The notes beneath the pieces were generated by a model. It saw only the letters and a program-made list of their open reading frames with translations. It had not been told where the DNA came from and searched no databases. Shown in pieces: positions 8,169 to 16,305 of a stretch of DNA of 54,501 nucleotides. The position numbers were made by a program, and so were the translations under genes. The DNA comes from Lawsonibacter faecis (lineage in GTDB: Bacteria > Bacillota > Clostridia > Oscillospirales > Oscillospiraceae): the NCBI RefSeq assembly GCF_014287675.1, contig NZ_JACOPQ010000020.1:1-54501 (forward strand), in the 5' to 3' direction. Numbering within the stretch: position 1 is the stretch's first letter; every line of letters starts with the position of its first letter.

Positions 8169-9188
8169 TTATTTTATCAATTTCTTACCCATCAGGTCAA
8201 CCAGCACGCCCATCTTCCGCATAAGAATGTCAAACTGAGCGGGCGTGAGGGACTGCTGGCCGTCGCACTTGGCGCGGGGGGGATCGTTGTGGACCTCAAT
8301 GATGAGGCCGTCGGCCCCGGCGGCGATGGCCGCCATGGCCAGAGGCTCCACCATCCAAGCCATGCCCGCCGCGTGGGAGGGGTCCACAATGATGGGCAGG
8401 TGGCTCATCTTTTTCACCGCCGGAATGGCGGAGAGATCCAGGGTGTTGCGGGTATAGGTCTCGAAGGTGCGGATACCCCGCTCGCAGAGGATGACGTTCT
8501 CGTTGCCCTCGCTCATGATGTACTCGGCGGACATGATCCACTCCTCGTAGCTGTTGGAGAGGCCCCGCTTCAGGAGGATGGGCTTGGACATCCTGCCCAC
8601 CTCCTTCAGAAGGTCGAAGTTCTGCATATTCCGGGCGCCGATCTGGACCACGTCCACCTTCTCTTCAAAAAGCTCCACATACCGGGGGGCCATAATTTCG
8701 GAGACGATGGGCAGGCCCGTGGCCTTTTTGGCCTCCAGCAGCAGGTCGAGGCCGGGGGTGCCCATGCCCTGGAAGGAGTAGGGTGAGGTGCGGGGCTTGA
8801 ACGCGCCGCCCCGGAGCATGGCCGCGCCGGAGGCCTTCACGGCCTCGGCGATGCCCACCACCTGCTCCTCGCTCTCCACGGAGCAGGGACCGGCGATGAC
8901 CGAGAAGTTGCCGCCGCCGATGACGGCCTCGCCCGCGCGGACGATGGTGTCCTCGGGGTGGAACTTGCGGTTGGCCTTCTTATAGGGCTCCTGGACCCGC
9001 ATGACCCGCTCCACATGGGGCTCCATACTGATTTTGTCGATGTCCAGGCTGATGGTGTCCCCCACCAGGCCCAGAATGGTGCAGCCCACGCCGTTGGTGA
9101 CCCCCACCTGGAGGCCCTGCTCCTCAAAGCGCTTGGCCAGCGAGTCGATGTCCTCTTTCCGCGTGCCGGGCTTCATAATGACGACCAT
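8169..9188 (-). CDS. aroF: 3-deoxy-7-phosphoheptulonate (DAHP) synthase, type I-beta
   Basis: This enzyme condenses phosphoenolpyruvate and erythrose 4-phosphate, the entry step of the shikimate pathway. The 339-residue protein starts with a roughly 70-residue ferredoxin-like domain (MVVIMKPGTRKEDID), as in Thermotoga DAHP synthase, where that domain senses tyrosine or phenylalanine. The catalytic barrel follows with AGPCSVES (metal ligand Cys102), GGAFKPRTSPYSFQG, ILLKRG and IVDPSHAAG. ATG 9188 is supported by AGAAAGGATG upstream; the frame runs on 20 codons further without support. It is preceded by a leader-peptide attenuator and is the first enzyme gene of the operon. Confidence 0.95.
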   Translation of the reverse strand: MVVIMKPGTRKEDIDSLAKRFEEQGLQVGVTNGVGCTILGLVGDTISLDIDKISMEPHVERVMRVQEPYKKANRKFHPEDTIVRAGEAVIGGGNFSVIAGPCSVESEEQVVGIAEAVKASGAAMLRGGAFKPRTSPYSFQGMGTPGLDLLLEAKKATGLPIVSEIMAPRYVELFEEKVDVVQIGARNMQNFDLLKEVGRMSKPILLKRGLSNSYEEWIMSAEYIMSEGNENVILCERGIRTFETYTRNTLDLSAIPAVKKMSHLPIIVDPSHAAGMAWMVEPLAMAAIAAGADGLIIEVHNDPPRAKCDGQQSLTPAQFDILMRKMGVLVDLMGKKLIK

Positions 9189-9221
9189 AAAATAACATCC
9201 TTTCTTCATTCGCAGCAAAAT

Positions 9222-9257
9222 AAAAAGGGAGCACATTGATGAAATCAATGTGCTCCC
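9222..9257 (-). terminator. Attenuator terminator upstream of aroF
   Basis: On the minus strand a perfect 14-bp stem (9244-9257 with 9227-9240) with a three-base loop is followed at once by TTTTTATTTT, a classic intrinsic terminator. It ends only about 12 bases before the aroF ribosome site and lies 60 bases after the stop codon of an aromatic-rich leader peptide. A terminator between a promoter and its first gene can only make sense as a regulated one. CCCTGC in the leader can pair with GCGGGG at the base of its 5' arm. Confidence 0.85.
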
Positions 9258-9318
9258 CGCAAAGAATACGAAGATACAGAGAACCCCATGTATGCAGGGC
9301 TCCTATGATTCCATCCCT

Positions 9319-9411
9319 CTATTTTACCAACACAAAATAGCCGGCGCTCGTAAATCGAGCCCAGCTGGCGGTAAAAGAGAAGGATGAAGTTGTGAGGGCG
9401 GTAGCGCTCAT
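9319..9411 (-). CDS. Aromatic-rich leader peptide of the aro operon
   Basis: A 30-codon reading frame (ATG 9411, stop TAG) lies about 40 bases after the predicted transcription start and ahead of the aroF attenuator. A GTGAGG stands seven bases before the ATG. Six of its 30 codons specify aromatic residues: Phe11, Phe13, Trp17, Phe20, Tyr25 and Phe26, far above chance. The design matches leader peptides whose translation speed senses charged tRNA and decides whether the following terminator forms. The reading of regulation is inference; the frame, codons and terminator are seen directly. Confidence 0.7.
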   Translation of the reverse strand: MSATALTTSSFSFTASWARFTSAGYFVLVK

Positions 9412-9457
9412 ACGGGGACCTCACATTCCTAAATTGCGGCTTTGTTTAATACGCGTT

Positions 9458-9486
9458 ATTATACGCTTGACCGGGGCAAATTGCAA
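9458..9486 (-). promoter_or_regulatory. Promoter of the aro operon
   Basis: TTGCAA (9481-9486) and a perfect TATAAT (9458-9463) are spaced by 17 bases on the minus strand. The promoter lies inside the last codons of the upstream radical SAM gene. It would start a leader of roughly 260 bases containing the aromatic peptide and attenuator. Confidence 0.85.
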
Positions 9487-10919
9487 GGTGTTTTTTCGGG
9501 AGGGTCGGGCAAAGCGTGGGCACGGAGGTAGGCAAGATCCCGCTTCAGCTCCCGGCGGACGCTCATCTGCCAAAAATATTCGCCCAGGAACAGGGTGCGC
9601 TCAATCCCCCGCTTGTGGAGGAGCGCATCCATCAGCCGCGGCAGGGAGTAAATGGATCTGCTGGCGAGGATAATCTCCTTCTGGAGGTCGCAGGCTGAGA
9701 TGTGCTCGGGGTTGTGGACCACCTTGCCGGTACAGCGGGCCCAGTTCTCATCAATGAGGCTCCCCTTGTGGGTCTCATACACGGGTGTGCCGGGGATGAA
9801 ATACATGGACTGAATGAGCACGCCGCAGATATCATGACGGATGACGAAATCGGCCAGGCGCCTGCCCACACCCCGTGTGTGGCTGTCCGCGCCCACGATG
9901 AAGAGGCCCCGGACCCGCAGACCGTGACGCCTGATATTCTCGGCCGCCGACAAGATCTCCCGGTAGGTGCTCTTTTTATGGTAGGCTTCAAACGCCTCGT
10001 CCTCCAAAAACTCAATGCCAACGGCCAGCTCGGAAAAACCGGCCTGCCGCAGCAGGACCAGCATCTCGTCGTCAAAGCCCACCTCGTAACGGGCCTGGAT
10101 GGTAAAGTTGTACTGGATGTTCTCAGAGATGATGAGACGGAGCACCCGGACGGCCCAGGCGCGGTCGGCGAAAAAATTGTCGTCGGTAATCCACAGCATC
10201 CTGGCGATGCGGCGGTGCCTGCCGTCAAAAAATGCAATGGCCGCTTTGATATCCTGCACCACCGCCTCCGGCGAGCGGGTGCGGACGCTCCGTCCGAAGG
10301 CGGCCACCAGCGCGCAGTAGTCGCAGTTGTGGGGACAGCCGCGGGAGGCGTGGACCTGGGGCCAGATGGTGTTGTGGCCCGCCATTTTCCGAAAGCGGTA
10401 GAGCAGGTCCCTGTCCGGGACGGTGTCGATGTCCTGGGGCGCGGGGGCCCTGCCTGTGGTAAAAAAACGATTCCCCTTATAGCGGGCAACGCCGGGAAAG
10501 TCGAGAGGGCGCCCCTCCCGGACCGCCTTAATGAGGGCGGGGACGGTCTCGTCCCCCTCTCCCAGAAGCACACAGTCGCAGTGGCGGGCGGCCTCCTCGG
10601 GGTTCAGGGTGGCGTGGAGGCCGCCGATGACCACCAGGGCCCTGCCGCTGCGCCGAATCCGCTCCGCCAGCTCATAGCCGCGCTGGGCGTTGAAGGTGAA
10701 GACGCCCAGGAAGACGATGTCGGCGTCCAGCACGTCGCCCCAGACGATTTTGGAGATGGACTCGCTGTACATCAGCGTATCCTCCACCATCCGCTTGGCG
10801 ATGGTGGAGAGGGTCAGCAGACCCTGGGAGGGGGTGCGGATATGCCTGTCGTAGACGAAGAGGTTCAGCGGAGAACGCCGGTACGGCGTGTTCGCCGGTT
10901 CAATCAAGCGGATTTTCAC
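9459..10919 (-). CDS. B12-binding domain radical SAM protein
   Basis: The 486-residue product has an N-terminal cobalamin-binding-like Rossmann fold (about 1-150, with VVIGGLHATLNPEEA) and a radical SAM core with the CxxxCxxC cluster motif at Cys195, Cys199 and Cys202 (RGCPHNCDYC), which binds a 4Fe-4S cluster and S-adenosylmethionine. It resembles the large group of methyltransferase-like BchE/hopanoid-type radical SAM enzymes, but I see no partner gene that reveals a substrate. The GTG start at 10919 is chosen because AAAGGAGG precedes it. Its 3' end carries the promoter for the aro operon. Confidence 0.85.
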   Translation of the reverse strand: MKIRLIEPANTPYRRSPLNLFVYDRHIRTPSQGLLTLSTIAKRMVEDTLMYSESISKIVWGDVLDADIVFLGVFTFNAQRGYELAERIRRSGRALVVIGGLHATLNPEEAARHCDCVLLGEGDETVPALIKAVREGRPLDFPGVARYKGNRFFTTGRAPAPQDIDTVPDRDLLYRFRKMAGHNTIWPQVHASRGCPHNCDYCALVAAFGRSVRTRSPEAVVQDIKAAIAFFDGRHRRIARMLWITDDNFFADRAWAVRVLRLIISENIQYNFTIQARYEVGFDDEMLVLLRQAGFSELAVGIEFLEDEAFEAYHKKSTYREILSAAENIRRHGLRVRGLFIVGADSHTRGVGRRLADFVIRHDICGVLIQSMYFIPGTPVYETHKGSLIDENWARCTGKVVHNPEHISACDLQKEIILASRSIYSLPRLMDALLHKRGIERTLFLGEYFWQMSVRRELKRDLAYLRAHALPDPPEKTPCNLPRSSV

Positions 10920-11010
10920 GCGTTCACCCTCCTTTGACCGGATACGGAATGCTTTAGGATCCAGTGTAGCACCGGAGAGGTAGATTGTCAAAAAAGGAAC
11001 TGATATTCAC

Positions 11011-11053
11011 AAAAATGTCCCGGTCGGTGGATAACTTCCACCGACCGGGACAT
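11011..11053 (-). terminator. Terminator after the proS transcription unit
   Basis: A perfect 17-bp stem (11015-11031 with 11037-11053) with a five-base loop is followed on the minus strand by TTTTTG. It ends the proS plus small-gene unit. Confidence 0.85.
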
Positions 11054-11059
11054 ATGGCC

Positions 11060-11371
11060 CTATTCAATGACGAACCAGTCGTCGAAATACGTGCCGTCCC
11101 CCAGCCAGGCCTGGCGGAACCAGCCGATTACCCGCTCATGAAAAATCATATCTCCGGTAATCGAATACTTGGGGTCTTCGACATAGTCCAGAGGGAGCTC
11201 ATAGGATAATTTGAGGTATTTCAGGCTTACGTCGGGGCAGTCCGCACCAAAAACCTCGTAGAAATCTTCAGGCTCCTCCTGGCGGTACGCGTCCAAAAAT
11301 TTCGGCAGATCGGCACGAAAGCGGTCGATCAGCCCACGGGACTGGAACCAGCTGTACAGTGCGCCGTCCAT
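11060..11371 (-). CDS. Hypothetical protein, 103 residues
   Basis: I do not recognise this protein. It is acidic and rich in aromatic residues (WFQSRGL, DFYEVF, WFRQAWLGDGTYFDDWFVIE), without membrane segments, signal peptide or cysteine motif. AAGGAGA stands eight bases before ATG 11371, which supports this start. It follows proS by 56 bases and precedes a strong terminator, so it is probably co-transcribed with proS. No link to translation can be shown from sequence alone. Confidence 0.7.
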   Translation of the reverse strand: MDGALYSWFQSRGLIDRFRADLPKFLDAYRQEEPEDFYEVFGADCPDVSLKYLKLSYELPLDYVEDPKYSITGDMIFHERVIGWFRQAWLGDGTYFDDWFVIE

Positions 11372-11427
11372 CTGTGCCCTCTCCTTAAAAAGTTCCGGGA
11401 CAGAAGCCTGCCCCGGAACCAGATGAC

Positions 11428-12867
11428 TCAATATGCCACGCCCCAATAGACCATATGCCTGGCGGGCTTTCCGCAGATGGCGCAGGTGTCGCCCAGGTGC
11501 TCCTGTTCCAGGGGAATGCACCGGGAGGAGACGCCGGCCTCCTCCTTCATCTTCAGCTCGCACTCCAGATCGCCGCACCACATGGTCTTGGCAAAGCCGC
11601 CCTGTGCGGCCACTTTGGTCTTGACCTCCTCCAGGGAGGCGCAGGCATAGGTGTTCTCCTCCAGGTTTTTAAGGGCCTTGGTGTAGAGACCGTTATGAAT
11701 CTCATCCAGCATTCTGGAGACGGTGTCCTCAATGCCATCCAGGGAGACGAAGGCCTTCTCGCCGCTGTCCCGGCGCACCAGGACGCACTGGTTCTTCTCA
11801 ATGTCCTTGGGGCCCAGCTCCAGGCGCAGGGGCACGCCCTTCATCTCGTACTCGGCAAACTTCCAGCCGGGGGACTGGTCGGAGTCGTCCATCTTCACCC
11901 GCAGGCCGGCGGCGGACAGACGGTCCATGACGGCCCGGTTGGCCTCAATTACGCCCTCCTTGTGCTGGGCCACGGGGATGACCACCACCTGGATGGGGGC
12001 CACGCGGGGGGGCAGAACCAGGCCGTTGTTGTCGCCGTGGACCATGATGATGCCGGCAATCATACGGGTGGAGACGCCCCATGAGGTCTGGAAGGGGTGG
12101 TGGAGCTGGTTGTCCCTGCCGGTAAAGGTGATGTCGAAGGCCTTGGCGAAGCCGTCGCCGAAATAATGGCTGGTGCCGCCCTGGAGGGCCTTGCGGTCGT
12201 GCATCATGCACTCCACGGTGTAGGTGGCCTCGGCCCCGGAGAATTTCTCCTTATCAGTCTTGCGGCCCTTCACCACGGGGATGGCCAGCACGTCCTTAAA
12301 GAAATCGGCGTAGATGTTGAACATCCGCTCGGTCTCGGCCTGGGCCTCCTCGGCGGTGGCGTGCATGGTGTGGCCCTCCTGCCACAGAAACTCCCTGTGG
12401 CGGAGGAAGGGGCGGGAGGTCTTCTCCCAGCGCAGGACGCTGGTCCACTGGTTGTAGAGCTTGGGCAGGTCCCGGTGGGAGTGGATGATATTGGCATAGT
12501 GCTCACAGAACAGGGTCTCCGAGGTGGGACGGATGCAGTAGCGCTCCTCCAGCTTGTCCACGCCGCCGTAGGTGACCCAGGCGCACTCGGGGGCGAAGCC
12601 CTCCACGTGGTCCTTCTCCTTCTGGAGCAGGCTCTCGGGAATGAGCATGGGCAGGTAGACGTTCTCATGCCCGGTCTTCTTGAACTCCCCGTCCAGAATG
12701 CGCTGAATGTTCTCCCAGATGGCATAGCCGTAGGGGCGGTAGATGAACATACCCTTGATGCTGGAGTAGTCGATAAGCTCCGCCTTCTTGCACACGTCGG
12801 TGTACCACTTGGCGAAGTCCACCTCCATGTCGGTGATCTGCTCCACCTGCTTCTTGTCCTGTGCCAT
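11428..12867 (-). CDS. proS: Prolyl-tRNA synthetase, archaeal/eukaryotic type
   Basis: ProS charges tRNA-Pro with proline. The 479-residue protein is the shorter type without the bacterial editing insert: class II motif 2 region (RWEKTSRPFLRHREFLWQEGHTMHAT), then the anticodon-binding domain (PIQVVVIPVAQ), and a C-terminal zinc-type segment with paired cysteines (CGDLECEL, CAICGKP) ending in Tyr, a hallmark of this subgroup. This type is common in Clostridia. The 5' region has a clear promoter but no T-box that I can find. Confidence 0.95.
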   Translation of the reverse strand: MAQDKKQVEQITDMEVDFAKWYTDVCKKAELIDYSSIKGMFIYRPYGYAIWENIQRILDGEFKKTGHENVYLPMLIPESLLQKEKDHVEGFAPECAWVTYGGVDKLEERYCIRPTSETLFCEHYANIIHSHRDLPKLYNQWTSVLRWEKTSRPFLRHREFLWQEGHTMHATAEEAQAETERMFNIYADFFKDVLAIPVVKGRKTDKEKFSGAEATYTVECMMHDRKALQGGTSHYFGDGFAKAFDITFTGRDNQLHHPFQTSWGVSTRMIAGIIMVHGDNNGLVLPPRVAPIQVVVIPVAQHKEGVIEANRAVMDRLSAAGLRVKMDDSDQSPGWKFAEYEMKGVPLRLELGPKDIEKNQCVLVRRDSGEKAFVSLDGIEDTVSRMLDEIHNGLYTKALKNLEENTYACASLEEVKTKVAAQGGFAKTMWCGDLECELKMKEEAGVSSRCIPLEQEHLGDTCAICGKPARHMVYWGVAY

Positions 12868-12913
12868 ATCCTTATTTCAATCCTTTACAAGATGTATTTG
12901 AGTATCGCAACTT

Positions 12914-12942
12914 ATTTTATGCAGGAAAGCCCGAAAAGTCAA
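12914..12942 (-). promoter_or_regulatory. Promoter of proS
   Basis: TTGACT (12937-12942) and TAAAAT (12914-12919), spaced by 17 bases on the minus strand, make a strong housekeeping-type promoter about 45 bases before the proS ATG. Confidence 0.8.
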
Positions 12943-13002
12943 GGGTTGCGGGGTGCATAAGACGGGGAAAACTCCACAAACTGTCTCTCGAGGTGTTGCG
13001 TT

Positions 13003-13500
13003 TTGACGAGAGTTGGCATTTGGGGGCGTGACCGCGACGTCTTCGAGGCGGTGCGCAATGCGCTGGGGGACCGGGGGCCGCGGGTGAAGCTGCTGCCGGG
13101 CGCGCATCCGGCGGACTTCGCGGAGGGCAAGCTGGACCTGCTGTGCGTCACGCCGGAGGCCACCGGCTGGGCGGGGCTGAGCGCTGTGGACTGCCGGGTG
13201 CTCCTCCTGCCGGGGACGGCGGGCCCCCTGGCCCGGGGGCTGCGCTGCGTCAGCGCGGTGAGCTACGGCACATCACCCAGGGACACCCTTACCTTCTCCA
13301 GCCTGGAGGGGGACCAGATCTGCCTGGCGCTCCAGCGGGAGATCGTGGATGTGGACGGCGGCGTGGTGGAGCAGCAGGAGTTCGTTCTGCCCTTTCCGCC
13401 CGGGCTGCCGCCCGCCGGCTATCTGGCTGCGGCGGGGGTCCTGCTCCTGCTGGGCGTGGAGCCGGGGAGGCTGACGGACGGGACAAAGGAAGCGAAATGA
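13003..13500 (+). CDS. Hypothetical protein, 165 residues
   Basis: This frame starts at a TTG preceded by GAGG nine bases upstream and ends in TGA. The protein is soluble-looking until about residue 140, where a hydrophobic stretch (GYLAAAGVLLLLGVEPG) appears. The start TRVGIWGRDRDVFEAVRNALGD and the run LDLLCVTPEATGW resemble a small Rossmann-like or response-regulator-like fold, but I recognise no family. It runs towards the AraC-type gene and ends before a long palindrome. It is diverged from proS. Confidence 0.65.
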   Translation: MTRVGIWGRDRDVFEAVRNALGDRGPRVKLLPGAHPADFAEGKLDLLCVTPEATGWAGLSAVDCRVLLLPGTAGPLARGLRCVSAVSYGTSPRDTLTFSSLEGDQICLALQREIVDVDGGVVEQQEFVLPFPPGLPPAGYLAAAGVLLLLGVEPGRLTDGTKEAK

Positions 13501-13534
13501 TAGACGGTGACAGGCCCCTGGCGGCTTATCCTGC

Positions 13535-13585
13535 GCGGCAACAGGAGGTGGAAAGCACTCAGTGCTTTCCACCTCCTGTTGCCGC
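13535..13585. repeat. Perfect 51-base palindrome between convergent genes
   Basis: Two 25-base arms (13535-13559 and 13561-13585) are exact reverse complements around a single central base. It sits between the stop codons of two convergent genes and could form a hairpin in either transcript or a cruciform in DNA. There is no T-run directly next to it except a TTTTTT at 13617 inside the AraC gene end, so its role as terminator is likely but not proven. Confidence 0.8.
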
Positions 13586-13611
13586 TGCGCATTCGCTCTG
13601 CACCGGCGCCG

Positions 13612-14502
13612 TCATGCTTTTTTGACCGGAACCCAGAGCTCACAGAACAGACCGTCAGCTTCCTTTTCAAAGTAAATTTCAAAGTCGGTACCGTCTGTCT
13701 GCGTGTAGCCTGTCTGCGGGGCAAATTCCTTAAAAAATCTGCTCCAGGTCTCGCCGATACAGTCGCCGCCGCTTCCAAAGCACTGGAACACGGCGTAATC
13801 CGCGGGCTTCGTCTCCCAAATGGTACACCCGCCGCCCAAAATCTCATCCAGATGTGAGACGTCGGTTTCCCCGTCGATAATAACGCCGATTCCATAGTTA
13901 AAGTGGGTTTCATTTTCTTTGGCGGGGCTGCACAGCCCGTACAGATCACGCCTGCCCCCGGGGCGCAGGGATGTAATGCGCTCAATCAAATTTTTTGCCC
14001 GGCACTCCGTCCAAAAATCCGGAATACTGTGGTTGTCGTCGTCGTTAATGATTTCATTTGGAAACGCTCTGACCCATGCGATAAACCGCTGGCTTTCCCT
14101 GCGCTCGATTTTGTAGTTCATAACACTGCCGCCTTCCATTGTAATTTTGATGACAAGGGGGCTGAACAGATGGAGCTGCGCGCCTTTACGCTTCGCCTGC
14201 CTCGGAGTGACTCCGTGAAAACGCGAGAATGCCTTTGAAAAGCTCTCGGGCGTATCGTAGCCGTACTGATAAGCGGCGTCTATCACCGAAATATCAGTCG
14301 TCTGAAGCGCCTGCCCCGCCAACGAAAGCCGCCTGCTTCTGAGGTATTCGCTGGCGGTCATGCCCGCCGTAAAGCTGAATATCCGGTGAAAATGATAGCT
14401 TGACATGCACACGCTTTTTGCAACGGCCTCATAGCTAATGTCTTCAAGAAGATGCTGCTCCATATAGCAGATTGCCTGCTGTATAAGCTGTATTGACTCC
14501 AT
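13612..14502 (-). CDS. AraC family regulator with GyrI-like effector domain
   Basis: The 296-residue protein has an N-terminal AraC/XylS DNA-binding domain (about 1-105) with two helix-turn-helix units, including ISYEAVAKSVCMSSYHFHRIFS and the signature AYQYGYDTPESFSKAFSRFHGVTP. The rest is a Rob/GyrI-like ligand-binding domain (IERRESQRFIAWV, GETDVSHLDEI, FEIYFEKEADG) that usually binds small hydrophobic or amphipathic molecules. Such regulators often respond to drugs. I chose ATG 14502 because GGGAGGG lies six bases upstream. Its neighbours do not reveal a target. Confidence 0.9.
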   Translation of the reverse strand: MESIQLIQQAICYMEQHLLEDISYEAVAKSVCMSSYHFHRIFSFTAGMTASEYLRSRRLSLAGQALQTTDISVIDAAYQYGYDTPESFSKAFSRFHGVTPRQAKRKGAQLHLFSPLVIKITMEGGSVMNYKIERRESQRFIAWVRAFPNEIINDDDNHSIPDFWTECRAKNLIERITSLRPGGRRDLYGLCSPAKENETHFNYGIGVIIDGETDVSHLDEILGGGCTIWETKPADYAVFQCFGSGGDCIGETWSRFFKEFAPQTGYTQTDGTDFEIYFEKEADGLFCELWVPVKKA

Positions 14503-14773
14503 TGCCGACCCTCCCCACAACCTAATATAATGGATTGTGCAGATAAAATCCTGTTCTCGCTTGCGCGGATTTGTCCGATAAATTTTGAGTGCCTGTACGC
14601 TGGAGTCCGAAAGGCCCGTCCTGCGCCATGAAACAGGCCCGACGTTCAGCGAGCATGCGGTCTGCGGCGATACCGGACAGCGAAATTTAAAAATTTTCCA
14701 CTTTTATTACCCGGCCCGTGTGGTAGAATGTTCTATGCCGCAATATCTATATTTGGAAACCAGGTGTGAATTC

Positions 14774-15598
14774 ATGCCCAATTACTACGCACATTTGCAG
14801 TTTGGCGGGCGGGTGCTCCGGTGCCTGCCCGAACCCCTCGCCCGGTTGCTGGAGGGAGAGCGGACGGCCTTCGACATCGGCTGCTACGGTCCCGATCCCC
14901 TGTTTTTTTACAGACCTGTAAAGGACAACCCCATCCGCCGGCTGGGGCTGGGAATGCACAAGGAGCCGGTTCGGCCCATGGCGGAGCGGCTATTGCTGGC
15001 GGTGGAGGAGAACCGGCCCCAGGCCCGGGGGTACGCCGCCGGGTTTCTCTGCCACTTCGCGCTGGACAGCGCCTGCCACGCTTACATAGAGGAGCGCTCG
15101 GCAGTGGGCCCGGCCACCCACTCGGGGATGGAGGCGGAGTTCGACCGCCTGCTTATGGAGCGCAGCGGCGTGGACCCCCTCCGCGAGACCCCCATGCCCG
15201 GCGGCGAGCCGCCCGTTTTGCTGCTGGGGACCATCGCGTCGGTGTACCCCGGCCTGACGCCGGACCAGTTCCGTGCGGGCCTCGCCATGTTCCGCCGGGT
15301 GAGCCGCCTGCAGACCCTGGCCGCCGGGACCGGACTGCGCCGGGCGGTGGACGCCGTGTCCCGCCGCACGGCGGGAAAGCCCGACTTCCGCGGGGTGGTG
15401 CTGGACCGGGTGCCCCAGGCAGAGTGCGCCGTGAGCAACACGATATTGGACCAGCTGCTGGAGGGGGCCGTGGCCCCCGCGGCGGCGGAAATCACGGGCT
15501 TTTTCCGTACCGCCGCCAAGGGCGGGCCGCTCTCGGACTGGTTTGACCGGGATTTCAGCGGAAGGACCCATACCGTACCGGACGCGGCATCCTATTGA
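14774..15598 (+). CDS. Zinc-dependent phospholipase C-like protein
   Basis: The 274-residue product begins MPNYYAHLQFG and has GCYGPDPLFFY, HFALDSACHAYIEE and ATHSGMEAEFDRL, a pattern of histidines and aspartates that matches the bacterial zinc-dependent phospholipase C/PA-phospholipase fold. In relatives these residues bind zinc ions. There is no export signal, so a cytoplasmic role is more likely than secretion. ATG 14774 has AGGTG upstream; the frame extends further left without a plausible start. It ends 15 bases before a strong terminator. The substrate is unknown. Confidence 0.8.
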   Translation: MPNYYAHLQFGGRVLRCLPEPLARLLEGERTAFDIGCYGPDPLFFYRPVKDNPIRRLGLGMHKEPVRPMAERLLLAVEENRPQARGYAAGFLCHFALDSACHAYIEERSAVGPATHSGMEAEFDRLLMERSGVDPLRETPMPGGEPPVLLLGTIASVYPGLTPDQFRAGLAMFRRVSRLQTLAAGTGLRRAVDAVSRRTAGKPDFRGVVLDRVPQAECAVSNTILDQLLEGAVAPAAAEITGFFRTAAKGGPLSDWFDRDFSGRTHTVPDAASY

Positions 15599-15612
15599 AC
15601 CTGAAAGTAAAC

Positions 15613-15660
15613 GTATGACCAAAGCGCCGCGCAGAAAACTGCGCGGCGCTTTGGTCATAC
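15613..15660. terminator. Long palindromic terminator
   Basis: A perfect 22-bp stem (15613-15634 with 15639-15660) encloses the loop AAAA. It follows the phospholipase-like gene by 14 bases. The 225 bases after it, to 15885, contain no gene that I can support. Confidence 0.8.
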
Positions 15661-15885
15661 GGCGGCAAATGCGTTGCGAAGCTGCTTACCGGACAATCGT
15701 GAGCTGGGGGGGTGCCCGACCTCCGGGCCTTGTATGAAAAAGGTCGACACGGCCAACCGCCGGGCCTCATTCCGCCCGGACGGCGCAGTCATTCCTTAAA
15801 ATCCGACAGGATTCCTGCGAAAAAACTGCCTGCCGGAGGAAAAAATCCCGCACCGCCGGGCAGATTGCCATTTATCGGACAAGCC

Positions 15886-16194
15886 CTAGTCATCTACGGC
15901 TTCCAGCAGGAAGGTGACGGGGCGTATGCCGTCGGTACAGCAGACGACGCTCATGCCGCCGCGCTTCTGCCAGGGGGTATAGGTGGCGCCGGAGGAGAGG
16001 GCGGAGACCGAGCGGTAGACGTCTATCCAGGCCCAGGGACAGAAGCCCGCAGGCATCTCGGCCCCGCCGGTGTACAGGAAGGTCTGGCCCACCTCATAGA
16101 AATCACACTCCACATCGGAGCCGTCGGTGAGATATTCCCCGGCGAAGTCCCTGTAGAGCTGCTTGCGGAGAACGGTGATGCGTATGTTTTTCAT
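15886..16194 (-). CDS. TIGR04076 family protein
   Basis: The 102-residue protein matches the small TIGR04076 family of unknown function: ITVLRK near the start, an acidic CDFYEVGQTF segment, the strongly conserved PAGFCPWAWIDVYRSV and the C-terminal CCTDGIRPVTFLLE. The conserved cysteines hint at a metal or redox site, but no activity is known to me. ATG 16194 has AAGGAG eight bases upstream; a GTG/ATG nine bases earlier is less well placed. It stands alone, on the same strand as its neighbours. Confidence 0.85.
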   Translation of the reverse strand: MKNIRITVLRKQLYRDFAGEYLTDGSDVECDFYEVGQTFLYTGGAEMPAGFCPWAWIDVYRSVSALSSGATYTPWQKRGGMSVVCCTDGIRPVTFLLEAVDD

Positions 16195-16305
16195 CAGGCT
16201 CACTCCTTAATCATTGTTCCCCATGGACGCACCGCAGAAGCCGCGCTTATGAGATTCGTACAGCCAGGCCGGCGTATTGGCCCGGGAGGGCGAAGCGCTC
16301 GGTTT

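Noticed and set aside
9189..9457. T-box riboswitch in the aroF leader
   Set aside because: The conserved T-box sequence (AGGGTGGNACCGCG) is absent; a leader peptide with aromatic codons explains the terminator better.
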